64,000 bases of DNA from Burkholderia cenocepacia. Its GTDB lineage: Bacteria > Pseudomonadota > Gammaproteobacteria > Burkholderiales > Burkholderiaceae. Numbering within the stretch: position 1 is the first letter of the stretch; the number at the start of each line of letters is the position of its first letter. The DNA is taken from positions 2,793,916-2,857,915 of the forward strand of contig NZ_CP060040.1 in NCBI RefSeq assembly GCF_014211915.1, written 5' to 3'. Under the pieces are notes generated by a model. The model saw only the letters and a list, made by a program, of their open reading frames with translations. It made no database searches and was not told the DNA's origin. Shown one piece after another: positions 45,557 to 54,275 of this stretch. Position numbers and translations under genes: made by a program.

Positions 45557-46021
45557 TTACAGATCGCGCCCGAGAAAGTCCGTGCCCGGCACCGGATTGA
45601 ACGCGACGGGCGGCGCGGGCGTGAAGCCGAGCGACGCATACAGTTGCCGGGCAGCGACGAATTCGGGCAGCACGTCGAGGCACATGCGCGCGTAACCGGC
45701 CGCCTTCGCGTCGCGCAGCAGCCGTTCGACGAGCTGGCGGCCGACGTTCAGTCCGCGCGCCTCGGGCCGCACGTACACGCGCTTCATCTCGCAGGTCACC
45801 GCGTCGATTTCGCGGAACGCCGCGCAGCCGACCACGCGCTCGCCGCGCCACGCGAGCAGTAGTTGCCCCCGCGGCGCCGCGTATTTGCCGGGCAGCGCGG
45901 CGATTTCGGGCTCATAGTCCTGGAAAGCGAGGCTGACGGTCGGGCTCGCGACGTACTCGCGAAAGATCGCTTCGACGGCGGCGGCATCGTCGGGATAGCG
46001 GGCGGTGCGGATCGCGATCAT
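45557..46021 (-). CDS. GNAT-family N-acetyltransferase
   Basis: 154 residues: EMKRVYVRPEARGLNVGRQL (acetyl-CoA loop), then the CLDVLPEFVAARQLYASLGF motif B. ATG 46021 is preferred to the in-frame 46066 because the fold begins MIAIRTARYPDD. The secreted hypothetical gene follows 48 bp downstream on the same strand. Confidence 0.88.
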   Translation of the reverse strand: MIAIRTARYPDDAAAVEAIFREYVASPTVSLAFQDYEPEIAALPGKYAAPRGQLLLAWRGERVVGCAAFREIDAVTCEMKRVYVRPEARGLNVGRQLVERLLRDAKAAGYARMCLDVLPEFVAARQLYASLGFTPAPPVAFNPVPGTDFLGRDL

Positions 46022-46170
46022 GGGCGGCGCGAGATGACAGGAAAGAGGGCCAGCATAGCAGCGCACGGCCGCTTTCGGCCATGCGCGAAGCGTGCCAGAA
46101 TCAGCGGCTCGACCGTCGGAAACGACACGCAGGCGCCGGCGCAGCGGCGTCGCTCACCCAGGAGACTTCG

Positions 46171-46809
46171 ATGACCGCATCGGCTGCCGTACTCGCCATC
46201 CTCGCTGCGCTGTTTCTCGGCGCGATGATTCCGGGCCCGAGCTTCGTGCTGGTGGCCCGCAACTCGATCGGGCTGTCGCGCCGCGACGGGCTGGCCACCG
46301 CGCTCGGCATGGGCATCGGCGGCATCGTGTTCGGCGGCGTCGCGCTGGCGGGGCTCTACACGCTGCTGCAGGCCGTCGAATGGCTGTATGTGGGCCTCAA
46401 GGTCGCGGGCGGCGTGTACCTGATCTACATGGCGTCGAAGATCTGGCGCGGCGCCGACCGGCCGATCGCGATGGACGATCCGCAGGCGATGGCCGGCGGC
46501 AGCGCGCGCAAGTCGTTCTGGACCGGCCTCACGACCCAGCTCAGCAACCCGAAGACGGCGATCTGGTACGGCAGCATCTTCGCGGCGCTGCTCCCGCAGC
46601 ATCCGCCGCTGTGGTGCTATCTCGCGCTGCCGCCGCTCGTGTTCGCGGTCGAATTCGGCTGGTACACGCTCGTCGCGCTGTGCTTCTCGACGCGCCGGCC
46701 GCGCGAACTCTACCTGCGCGCGAAGAAGTGGGTCGACCGCATCGCGGCCGGCGCGATCACGCTGCTCGGGCTGCGGCTGATCCTGAATGCGCCGAAAGCG
46801 GGGATCTGA
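46171..46809 (+). CDS. LysE/RhtB-family exporter
   Basis: 212 residues with six membrane segments. The N-terminal FLGAMIPGPSFVLVARNSIG is the LysE/RhtB signature, and TQLSNPKTAIWYGSIFAALL is the conserved mid-region. Exports an amino acid or a derivative. ATG 46171 has a GGAGA site. Confidence 0.92.
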   Translation: MTASAAVLAILAALFLGAMIPGPSFVLVARNSIGLSRRDGLATALGMGIGGIVFGGVALAGLYTLLQAVEWLYVGLKVAGGVYLIYMASKIWRGADRPIAMDDPQAMAGGSARKSFWTGLTTQLSNPKTAIWYGSIFAALLPQHPPLWCYLALPPLVFAVEFGWYTLVALCFSTRRPRELYLRAKKWVDRIAAGAITLLGLRLILNAPKAGI

Positions 46810-47234
46810 GGGCTTCTCTTTCTCTATCAGCACGTGGCGGCGGCCGGCCCTGGCCGCCGCCGGTTAGCGGCGGGAACCGCCCGCGCCGCTCGCCCGAGCG
46901 CGCGTCGGCATCCCGAATTCCAGGATTACCGGTTCATCGTCAGGCCATGGTCAGGCGCGGCTTGCGGAATGCCTGCACCCGTCGTGGCGGCTCGGTCCCT
47001 TCATCGTTCATGCCGGGTCGGCGCTGCAAACACACAACGCATGACTTCCCGATGGCGCGGCCGCTCGCCAGCCGCCGCCTCCCGTGTTTCCCGCTCGTCA
47101 CCACCGCCCGCCGAGCCTTGCGCGACGGGCGTTCCCGTGTGCCGCACGGCACGCCGAACCGCGCCGCTTCCCCGATTCTGGCGGCCGACCACCCGACGAC
47201 GTGTAAACTGCTGCCTTTTTTGACGGTTTGCAGC
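46810..47234. other. Intergenic region between lysE-like gene and DUF3348 operon
   Basis: 425 bp. A perfect 10-bp stem (GGCGGCGGCC / GGCCGCCGCC, 46836-46861) close to the LysE stop may end its transcript. The rest should hold the promoter of the motor operon; the AT-containing stretch near 47200-47225 (GTGTAAACTGCTGCCTTTTT) is the best place. No coding ORF seen. Confidence 0.5.
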
Positions 47235-48020
47235 ATGGTGCAAGCATCTCCGCGCCCGGCGTTGAGCGGTCCGACGCTCGTCCGGCTGCTCGCGCGCCTG
47301 GCCGATGCCGACGTCGCGGAATCCCGGCAGACGCTGTCCGACCGGCTGAGCCAGTGGCTCGGCTGGACCGACGCGATCACACTGTCGTCCGCGTTGAATG
47401 CGAGCCCGCCGGGTGTCGCGGCCGGCGTGCGCGGCTACGACGCCGAGCGCGACTGCGCGCGCGTGCGCCACGACCTCGCGCAGGCGATCACGGCCACCCA
47501 GCGGCCGCGCGCGCGGCGCCGGCCCGGCGACCTGCCGCCGTCGGCCGCCGATACGGCCGATTTCGCGGATTTCCGCCAGCGGTATCTGACCCTCCAGCAG
47601 GACATGGAAACGGCGATCGGCCAGTTGCGCGGCCGCCTGCGGGTCGCGCTCGCCGCGCGCTCGTCCGGGATGGCGCGGCTCGCGACGCTCGACACGATCA
47701 TGGAGCGCGTGCTCGGCGCGCGCGAGCGCAGCCTGCTGTCGGCCATACCCGCGCTGCTCGGCACGCGCTTCGCGCGGCTGCGCGAAGCGGAGCGGCAGGC
47801 GCTGGCCGAAGCCGAAGCCGCGGCCGCCGCTGCGCCCGACGCCGACGCATCGGCTCCGGCCGATGAAGGCGCGGCGGCCGACACCCCGACCGTCGCGGCG
47901 ATCGTGCCCGGCGCATGGCTCGATACGTTTCGCGACGAGATGCACAGCATCCTGCTTGCCGAACTCGAAGTCCGGTTTCAAACGGTAGACGGGCTGCTCG
48001 CAGCCCTTCGCACCTGCTAA
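47235..48020 (+). CDS. DUF3348 protein, first gene of a motor-like operon
   Basis: 261 residues, soluble and largely helical, no signal peptide. Recognisable segments are PTLVRLLARLADADVAESRQ at the N-terminus, a YLTLQQDMETAIGQLRGRLR helix and a PGAWLDTFRDEMHSILLAEL C-terminus. An Ala/Asp-rich linker sits near residues 195-220. Function unknown. ATG 47235. The DUF802 gene begins 10 bp after its stop, and four genes in one orientation imply a joint complex. Confidence 0.82.
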   Translation: MVQASPRPALSGPTLVRLLARLADADVAESRQTLSDRLSQWLGWTDAITLSSALNASPPGVAAGVRGYDAERDCARVRHDLAQAITATQRPRARRRPGDLPPSAADTADFADFRQRYLTLQQDMETAIGQLRGRLRVALAARSSGMARLATLDTIMERVLGARERSLLSAIPALLGTRFARLREAERQALAEAEAAAAAAPDADASAPADEGAAADTPTVAAIVPGAWLDTFRDEMHSILLAELEVRFQTVDGLLAALRTC

Positions 48021-48030
48021 TCAACACGCT

Positions 48031-51000
48031 ATGTCCAGAATTCGCCTTGATCTCGTTGTCTTCGTCGCCGGTCTGCTCGCAGTGGGCTGGATCGGTGCCG
48101 GCTATGTCGCGTCGAACCCGCTGGCGGCGGCCGTTACGCTGCTGATCGGCGCGTGCTACGTCGCCGGCGCATGGGAGCTGCTGCGCTACCGGCAGGCGAC
48201 CGCCACGCTGTCGCACGCGATCGCCGGCCTGGGCGCGCCGCCCGCGACGCTCGACCCGTGGCTCGACACGCTGCATCCGGACCTGCGCGGCGCGGTGCGC
48301 GCCCGGGTCGAAGGCGCGCGCGTCGCGCTGCCGGGCCCGGCGCTCACGCCTTACCTCGTCGGCCTGCTGGTGCTGCTCGGCATGCTCGGCACGCTGCTCG
48401 GGATGGTCGTCACGCTGAAGGGCACGGGCGCCGCGCTCGAGAGCGCGACCGATCTCGATGCGATCCGCGCGTCGCTGATCGCGCCGGTGAAGGGGCTCGG
48501 GTTCGCGTTCGGCACGTCGATTGCCGGTGTGGCGACGTCCGCGATGCTCGGGCTGCTGTCCGCGCTCGTGCGCCGCGAGCGGATCGACGCGGCCCAGCAG
48601 CTCGACGCGAAGATCGCGACGACGCTGCGCGTGCATTCGTCCGCGCACCAGCGCGACGAATCGTTCCGGCTGCTGCAGCGCCAGGCCGACGTGATGCCGG
48701 CGCTGGTCGACCGGTTGCAGACGATGATGACGACGCTCGAGGCGCGCAGCGTCGCGTTGCACGATCGTCAGCTCGAAAGCCAGCAGGCATTTTTCGACCG
48801 GACCGAGCGGGCGTATGCGGGCCTGGCGTCGAACGTCGGCGACGCGCTGAAGGAAAGCGCCGCCGAAAGCGCGCGCGTGGCCGGCGCCGCGCTGCAGCCG
48901 GTCGTCGCCGCGACGATGACGGGGCTCGCGCAGGAGATGGCCGCGCTGCGCGATACCGTGACGGGCGCGGTGCAGCGTCAGCTCGACGGGCTGACGGACG
49001 GCTTCGAGAAGACCACCGGCAACGTGACGGCTGTCTGGAACCACGCGCTCGACGAACAGCGCCGCGCGGGCGACGCGGTCGCGCAGCAGTTGCAGACGAC
49101 GCTTGGCCAGTTCACCGACACGTTCGCGCAACGTTCGTCGGATCTGCTCGACGGCGTCGCGACGCGCCTCGAGTCGACCGAAGGCCGCCTGTCGGACGCA
49201 TGGCGCGATGCGCTCGCGCGTCAGGAGCAGGTCGGCGAGACGCTGGCCGGCCAGCATGCGCGCGCGCTGGGCGAGGCCGCCGCGACGTTCGAACGCCATT
49301 CGGCCGCGACGCTCGCCGCGATGCACGAGTCGCACGCGGGTTTGCAGACGCAACTGGCGGCGCGCGACGAAGAACGTCTCGCTGCATGGAACGACTCGCT
49401 GGCCGCGATGGCCGCGAAGCTCGGCGACGAATGGCAGCGTGCCGGCGCGCATAGCGCGGGCCGTCAGCAGGAAATCTGCGACGCGCTTGCGCAAACGACG
49501 CGTGACCTCGCTGCACAGGCGTCGACGTTTGAACAACGCTCGACCGATCTGTTGTCGACGATCCGCGAGTCGCACACCGGTCTGCAATCGCAACTGGCGG
49601 CGCGCGACGAAGAACGCCTGTCCGCATGGAACGACTCGCTGGCCGCGATGGCCGCGAAGCTCGGCGAAGAATGGCAGCGCGCGGGCGTGCACAGCGCCGG
49701 CCGTCAGCAGGAAATCTGCGACGCGCTTGCGCAAACGACGCGCGACCTCGTCGCACAGGCATCGACGTTCGAACAACGCTCGAACGATCTGTTGTCGACG
49801 ATTCGCGATTCGCACACGGGCCTCCAATCGCAACTCGCTGCACGCGACGAAGAACGGTTGTCGGCGTGGAACGAGTCGCTGGCCGCGATGGCCACGAAGC
49901 TCGGCGAAGAATGGCAGCGCGCGGGCGTGCACAGCGCAGGCCGTCAGCAGGAAATCTGCGACGCGCTTGCGCAAACGACGCGCGACCTCGTCGCACAGGC
50001 GTCGACGTTCGAACAACGCTCGAACGATCTGTTGTCGACGATTCGCGATTCGCACACGGGCCTCCAATCGCAACTCGCTGCACGCGACGAAGAACGGTTG
50101 TCGGCGTGGAACGAGTCGCTGGCTGCGCTGGCCACGAAGCTCGGCGAAGAATGGCAGCGCGCGGGCGTGCACAGCGCCGGCCGTCAGCAGGAAATCTGCG
50201 ACGCACTCGCGCAAACGACGCGCGACCTCGCCGCACAGGCGTCGACGTTCGAACAACGCTCGAACGATCTGCTGTCGACGATTCGCGAGTCGCACACCGG
50301 TCTGCAATCGCAACTGGCTGCACGCGACGAAGCCCGCCTCGCCGCCTGGAACGATTCGCTCGCCGCGATGGCCGCCGCGCTGCGCGACGAATGGGCGCAG
50401 ACGAGCGCGCAGGCCGCGGCGCGCCAGCAGGACATCTGCGACACGCTGACCCGCACCGCGAACGACATCACCGCGCAGGCGCAGGTGCACGCGAGCGACA
50501 CGATCAACGAAATCGCGCGTCTCGTGCAGGCCGCATCGGAAGCGCCGAAGGCCGCGGCCGACGTCGTCGCCGAGCTGCGCCAGCGCCTGTCCGACAGCAT
50601 GGTGCGCGACACCGCGACGCTGGAGGAACGCAGCCGCCTGCTCGCGACGCTGGAGACGCTGCTCGGCGCGGTCAACCACGCGTCGACCGAACAGCGCGCC
50701 GCGATCGACGCGCTCGTCAGCACGTCGGCCGATCTGCTCGACCGCGTCGGCGCGCGCTTCAACGACACCGTCGATGCCGAAACGCGCAAGCTCGATTCGG
50801 TGGCCGCGCAGGTCGCGGCCGGCGCCGTCGAAGTGGCGAGCCTCGGCGATGCGTTCGGGATGGCCGTGCAGGTGTTCGGCGAATCGAACGACAAGCTGCT
50901 GACGCATCTGCAGCGCATCGAGGCCGCGCTTGAGAAATCGCTCGCGCGCAGCGACGAACAGCTCGAGTACTACGTCGCGCAGGCGCGCGAGGTGATCGAC

Positions 51001-51078
51001 CTGAGCGTGATGTCGCAGAAGCAGATCGTCGAGGATTTGCAACAGCTCGCCGGCCGGCGGGCGAGCGTCGGAGCGTAA
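48031..51078 (+). CDS. DUF802 protein: MotA/ExbB/ZorA-like channel with long repeat-containing tail
   Basis: 1015 residues. Two hydrophobic helices occupy residues 7-50. An ExbB/MotA-type pair follows: VGLLVLLGMLGTLLGMVVTL (about 111-130) and GFAFGTSIAGVATSAMLGLL (about 160-180). Some 830 residues of Ala/Gln/Glu-rich coiled coil come after, including near-identical 80-residue repeats (about 440-770). The layout (membrane ion channel plus long cytoplasmic tail) matches ZorA of Zorya defence systems and MotA/TolQ relatives. Its partner MotB-like gene follows 3 bp after the stop. Role unknown. Confidence 0.85.
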   Translation: MSRIRLDLVVFVAGLLAVGWIGAGYVASNPLAAAVTLLIGACYVAGAWELLRYRQATATLSHAIAGLGAPPATLDPWLDTLHPDLRGAVRARVEGARVALPGPALTPYLVGLLVLLGMLGTLLGMVVTLKGTGAALESATDLDAIRASLIAPVKGLGFAFGTSIAGVATSAMLGLLSALVRRERIDAAQQLDAKIATTLRVHSSAHQRDESFRLLQRQADVMPALVDRLQTMMTTLEARSVALHDRQLESQQAFFDRTERAYAGLASNVGDALKESAAESARVAGAALQPVVAATMTGLAQEMAALRDTVTGAVQRQLDGLTDGFEKTTGNVTAVWNHALDEQRRAGDAVAQQLQTTLGQFTDTFAQRSSDLLDGVATRLESTEGRLSDAWRDALARQEQVGETLAGQHARALGEAAATFERHSAATLAAMHESHAGLQTQLAARDEERLAAWNDSLAAMAAKLGDEWQRAGAHSAGRQQEICDALAQTTRDLAAQASTFEQRSTDLLSTIRESHTGLQSQLAARDEERLSAWNDSLAAMAAKLGEEWQRAGVHSAGRQQEICDALAQTTRDLVAQASTFEQRSNDLLSTIRDSHTGLQSQLAARDEERLSAWNESLAAMATKLGEEWQRAGVHSAGRQQEICDALAQTTRDLVAQASTFEQRSNDLLSTIRDSHTGLQSQLAARDEERLSAWNESLAALATKLGEEWQRAGVHSAGRQQEICDALAQTTRDLAAQASTFEQRSNDLLSTIRESHTGLQSQLAARDEARLAAWNDSLAAMAAALRDEWAQTSAQAAARQQDICDTLTRTANDITAQAQVHASDTINEIARLVQAASEAPKAAADVVAELRQRLSDSMVRDTATLEERSRLLATLETLLGAVNHASTEQRAAIDALVSTSADLLDRVGARFNDTVDAETRKLDSVAAQVAAGAVEVASLGDAFGMAVQVFGESNDKLLTHLQRIEAALEKSLARSDEQLEYYVAQAREVIDLSVMSQKQIVEDLQQLAGRRASVGA
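49360..50330 (+). repeat. Four near-identical 240-bp tandem repeats inside the DUF802 gene
   Basis: The period is exactly 240 bp: the block GAAATCTGCGACGC recurs at 49471, 49711, 49951 and 50191. It encodes 80-residue coiled-coil units (core HSAGRQQEICDALAQTTRDL). More diverged copies flank the array. High DNA identity indicates recent duplication and a likely variable tail length. Confidence 0.9.
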
Positions 51079-51081
51079 CGC

Positions 51082-51726
51082 ATGCACGACGAAATCGACG
51101 GCGGCGCGCCATCGGCGCCGGTGTGGCCCGCGTTCGCCGACCTGATGTCGGTGCTGCTCGGCGCGTTCGTGCTGATCCTCGTCGGCGTGATCGGCATGCA
51201 GCTCCAGCTCACGTCGAAACTCGAGGAAGCGGTGCGCGCGCGCCAGCTTGAAGCGCAGCAGCGCAAGTCGCTCGAACAGGCGCTCGCCGGGCCGCTCGCG
51301 GCCGGCCGCGTGACGCTCGTGAACGGGCGCATCGGCATCAGCGGCAACGTGCTGTTCGCGCTGAACTCCGACCAGTTGCAGCCCGCGGGCCGTGACCTGC
51401 TGAAGACGCTGGCCGGCCCGCTCGCCACGTACTTGAAGACCCGCGACGAGATCCTGATGATCAGCGGCTTCGCGGACGACCAGCAGGTGCACGCCGGCAA
51501 CCGCCTGTTCGCGGACAACTGGGAACTGTCGGCCAAACGCGCGCTGACCGTGACGCGCGCGATGATCGATGCCGGCGTGCCGGCGTCGTCGGTGTTCGCG
51601 GCCGCGTTCGGTTCCGAACAGCCGGTCAGCTCGAATGCGGACGATGAAGGCCGCGCGAAGAACCGCCGCGTGGAAATCGCGCCAGTGCCGCGCAAGTCGG
51701 CGTCGAACGGAGGAAAGGCAAAGTGA
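51082..51726 (+). CDS. MotB/ZorB-like OmpA-family peptidoglycan-binding stator protein
   Basis: 214 residues. A single N-terminal membrane helix carries the ion-binding Asp of stators (WPAFADLMSVLLGAFVLILV, D about 19). A short linker and an OmpA/MotB domain follow, with ISGFADDQQVHAGNRLFADN and the NRRVEIAP end. It anchors the DUF802 channel to the cell wall, as MotB does for MotA. It overlaps the next gene by four bases. Confidence 0.87.
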   Translation: MHDEIDGGAPSAPVWPAFADLMSVLLGAFVLILVGVIGMQLQLTSKLEEAVRARQLEAQQRKSLEQALAGPLAAGRVTLVNGRIGISGNVLFALNSDQLQPAGRDLLKTLAGPLATYLKTRDEILMISGFADDQQVHAGNRLFADNWELSAKRALTVTRAMIDAGVPASSVFAAAFGSEQPVSSNADDEGRAKNRRVEIAPVPRKSASNGGKAK

Positions 51727-52349
51727 CGGTCGACGCGACGCAGGTTCGCGCGATGCTCGACGCATGGCGCGAGCAGGGCGCCGATCGACTCGACCCGGTA
51801 GGTTTTCATCGGATCGATGCGCTCGAACGGCGCGCGGCTGTGCTCGACGGCGCGGCACGCGCGTTGCTCGATGCGCGGCTGGCGACGCTGATCGACGGCT
51901 TTGCGAAGCGCGTCGCGCGCGCCGACGACGATGCCGAAGTCACGCGCGAGACGGCGCAAGCCACGACGAGCGTGCCCGCGCGCGGCGCGCTGGCCGCGCT
52001 CGTCGAAGGCCTCGCGCGTGATGCGCAGGCTGACCGGCGCGGGCTCGATCCCGAACTGGTCGACTACTTCCGCACGATGTGGTCGAAAGTCCGCACGGAA
52101 CAGCAATACCGCCAGTCGCTCGACCAGGTGCCGCGCAACGCGGGGCCGCTCAACTCGAACAGCCTCGTGCACCGCTCGCTCGCGACGATGCGCGAGCTGT
52201 CGCCGGAATACCTGCAGCAGTTCCTGTCGTACGTCGACGCGCTCGCATGGCTCGAGGATCTCGCCGGCGGCGCGCAGCCCGAGAAGGAAGCACCGCGTGC
52301 GAAGGCGGCGAAGCCGGCGAGAAAGACGACGCGCGCGAAGGCGCGATAA
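51723..52349 (+). CDS. DUF2894 protein, fourth gene of motor-like operon
   Basis: 208 residues, soluble and helical, with a basic Lys/Arg/Ala C-terminal tail. Conserved-looking centre: LDPELVDYFRTMWSKVRTEQ and GPLNSNSLVHRSLATMRELS. The GTG start at 51723 overlaps the stator gene's stop (GTGA). Function unknown. Constant linkage to DUF802/OmpA suggests a cytoplasmic partner of the motor; the basic tail could bind nucleic acid. Confidence 0.82.
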   Translation: MTVDATQVRAMLDAWREQGADRLDPVGFHRIDALERRAAVLDGAARALLDARLATLIDGFAKRVARADDDAEVTRETAQATTSVPARGALAALVEGLARDAQADRRGLDPELVDYFRTMWSKVRTEQQYRQSLDQVPRNAGPLNSNSLVHRSLATMRELSPEYLQQFLSYVDALAWLEDLAGGAQPEKEAPRAKAAKPARKTTRAKAR

Positions 52350-52381
52350 CGCCACGCCGCACATTCGGGCGCGCGGCGGAC

Positions 52382-52954
52382 CTAGCTGCCTGACGCCGAC
52401 GTTTCGATCGCCGCGCGCAGCGCGTGCAATGCATCGACGAGCGCCGACGCGAACGGCGGATGCGCGGCGATGCCCGCCGCGTCGAGCCGGCTTCCGAGGA
52501 TCGGCAACGCGATCGAAGCATCTTCGACGATGCGCGCCGACATCACCGACAGCGTTTCGCGCAGCGCCGCGTCCGCATGCGTCGCGCGCGGCGACGCGTT
52601 CAATACCGCGACCGGTTTGTACACGACGGCCTCGCATCCCACGACCCAGTCCAGCGCGTTCTTCATCACGCCCGTTACGCCGTGCGCGTATTCCGGGCTG
52701 GCGATCAGCACGCCGTCGGCCGTGTTCAGACGGTCGATCAGGTCGCGCACCGCGGCGGGCGTCGGGTATTCGGCATCGGGATTGAACAACGGGAATTCGC
52801 CGAGACGATCGAAGCGGGCGATGCGAATGCCGCGCGGGGCAACGCGTGCGGCTGCATCGAGCAGCGCCGCGTTGTACGACTGCGCGCGCAAGCTGCCGCA
52901 TAGCGCGACGATATCGAGGGCGCGCTCGGAATCGGGTCGGGTTTCGTTGGCCAT
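52382..52954 (-). CDS. NADPH-dependent FMN reductase
   Basis: 190 residues of the flavodoxin-like FMN_red family: IVALCGSLRAQSYNAALLDA at 15-34 (phosphate loop), and ASPEYAHGVTGVMKNALDWV around 85-104. Close to ChrR/SsuE-type quinone or flavin reductases. It is convergent with the motor operon (32-bp gap). Confidence 0.92.
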   Translation of the reverse strand: MANETRPDSERALDIVALCGSLRAQSYNAALLDAAARVAPRGIRIARFDRLGEFPLFNPDAEYPTPAAVRDLIDRLNTADGVLIASPEYAHGVTGVMKNALDWVVGCEAVVYKPVAVLNASPRATHADAALRETLSVMSARIVEDASIALPILGSRLDAAGIAAHPPFASALVDALHALRAAIETSASGS

Positions 52955-53008
52955 CGCGGAACGGGTGGGTAGGTGGCTCGCGCGGCGGCGGCGCGCGGCT
53001 CCGGCGAA

Positions 53009-53703
53009 TTATCGCATCGGTGCGTGAGTCACATGAGCCACATGAGCGACGGGCCGCGCATGGCCGACGCTTGGCACGGAATGTCGTTCGTGTTCGCCGC
53101 GCCGCACGTTCACGTTCGCATCTTCGGCGGCATCGACGCCGGTCATCCCGGTAGCTTGTGCCAGTTCACCGAGGGTCCATCCGTTGCCGAGCAACAGCCG
53201 CCGCGTATGCAGCGCGCCGTGCACGTCGTCGGCCACGGTTTCGCCGAGATAGCGCAGCGCGCGGCCCTCGACATCGACGAAGCCATGCCGGTAATCGTGC
53301 GCGAGCGCGGTCCACAGCCGCGCGGCGCCGACCGACTGGCGCGCGCCGCTGATCAGGCACAGGCCCGCGTCGAGCCCCAGCGGTACAGCGTCGTCGCGAG
53401 GCCCTTGCGTTGGGCCGAGCCGCGCAGCCGCGTGTGCGGCGCGCGCAGGTAGCGGTCGGCGCGGCGCGGCAGTTCGGGCAGGCGGTTGAACACCGTGTAG
53501 CCGGCGAGCTGGCGCGCGGCTGGATCTTCGACGTACAGGAAGTATTCGCCGTCCGCCTCGCGGTGGCGGACGATCAGGCCCGAGCGGCCGAGCGCGACGG
53601 CCGGCAGGCCGTGCAGGCGATGGCCCGGCTGGTGGAGGCGTTCATACAGGGTGTCGAGTTCGTCGTCGATGTCGTGCTGGGAATGCTGTACGTCGATACG
53701 CAT
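53009..53703 (-). pseudogene. GNAT-like acetyltransferase with a one-base frameshift
   Basis: It starts at ATG 53703 (MRIDVQHSQHDIDDELDTLY). Residues to about 107 (SAQRKGLATTLYRW) are in one frame, and the reading then stops at 53353. The continuation DAGLCLISGARQSVGAARLW to the end lies in the next frame. Loss of one base in a four-C run at 53375-53378 (plus strand) joins them. It is about 230 residues if repaired. The acetyl-CoA-loop-like RKGLATTLYRW and the SARQS/A-RLW motif-B-like region suggest a GNAT fold. True mutation or sequencing error cannot be separated. Confidence 0.65.
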
Positions 53704-53770
53704 GGCAAAAGGCGCCCGTCTCGGGCGCATCGAGAAAGGGATTCATGGCAACGGGGAAACGGAAATGGAA

Positions 53771-53806
53771 GCGGCCCCCGGGCTCGGCGAAGCGAGCCGG
53801 GGCCGC
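53771..53806 (-). terminator. Terminator hairpin of the small membrane peptide gene
   Basis: A long GC stem (minus-strand GCGGCCCCGGCTCG ... CCGAGCC-C-GGGGGCCGC) with loop CTTCG begins 3 bp after the peptide's stop and is followed by TTCCATTTCC. Confidence 0.65.
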
Positions 53807-53809
53807 GAA

Positions 53810-53896
53810 TCAGCTGGGGATGTGCTGGAAACCGGCGGCGATCGCGGCGAGGCCCGCGATGCAGAGTGCGAACAGGATCAGGACTTTGTGGATCAC
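53810..53896 (-). CDS. 28-aa single-span membrane peptide
   Basis: A GTG start preceded by AGGAAAGAGG gives a 28-residue peptide: short basic N-terminus (MIHK), one hydrophobic helix (VLILFALCIAGLAAIAAGF) and a polar end (QHIPS). A hairpin terminator follows at once, which supports a real gene. Such peptides are often missed. It could be a regulator of a membrane complex or a toxin-like peptide; no homologue recognised. Confidence 0.5.
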   Translation of the reverse strand: MIHKVLILFALCIAGLAAIAAGFQHIPS

Positions 53897-54275
53897 GCCT
53901 CTTTCCTCATGAATGCGCGGCGCCGGCGGGCGGCATCGCGGAGACGGTGAGCGGCGGGCACGGCCCGCACGGCCGTCGTGCGGGACGACGGTCGGGTGTC
54001 CGGCGACGGATCGGACGCGGACGGCGAGCACCATACGCGACGTACCGGGGGCAGGCAATCGGACTGGCGGAGAAAAGCGACGAAAAGCGGAGAATCGCGG
54101 TGTTTCGCGACAATTGGCCGCATGGCGCGCATCGAAACGTTCGGCGCTCCACGCGAACACGCATCATCGAGTGGCGCAGGCCTGCGTGGAAAAGTGTCGT
54201 GGCGGGCGCCAATTCCGCGACAGGCGACATCCGCGCGGCGACCGGAGCGGCATGGAGGCCGCCCCGGTCGCTTCG

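Noticed and set aside
49360..50330. Mobile element or prophage-type duplication
   Set aside because: The repeats are in frame, of 80 codons, and continue diverged coding repeats on both sides; this is internal gene duplication.
47698..51858. A 1386-codon open frame antisense to the DUF802 operon
   Set aside because: Composition is shadow-like (Arg/His/Gln/Val-rich) and its repeats mirror the 240-bp repeats of the real gene. The plus strand has membrane and OmpA motifs and overlapping start/stop codons.
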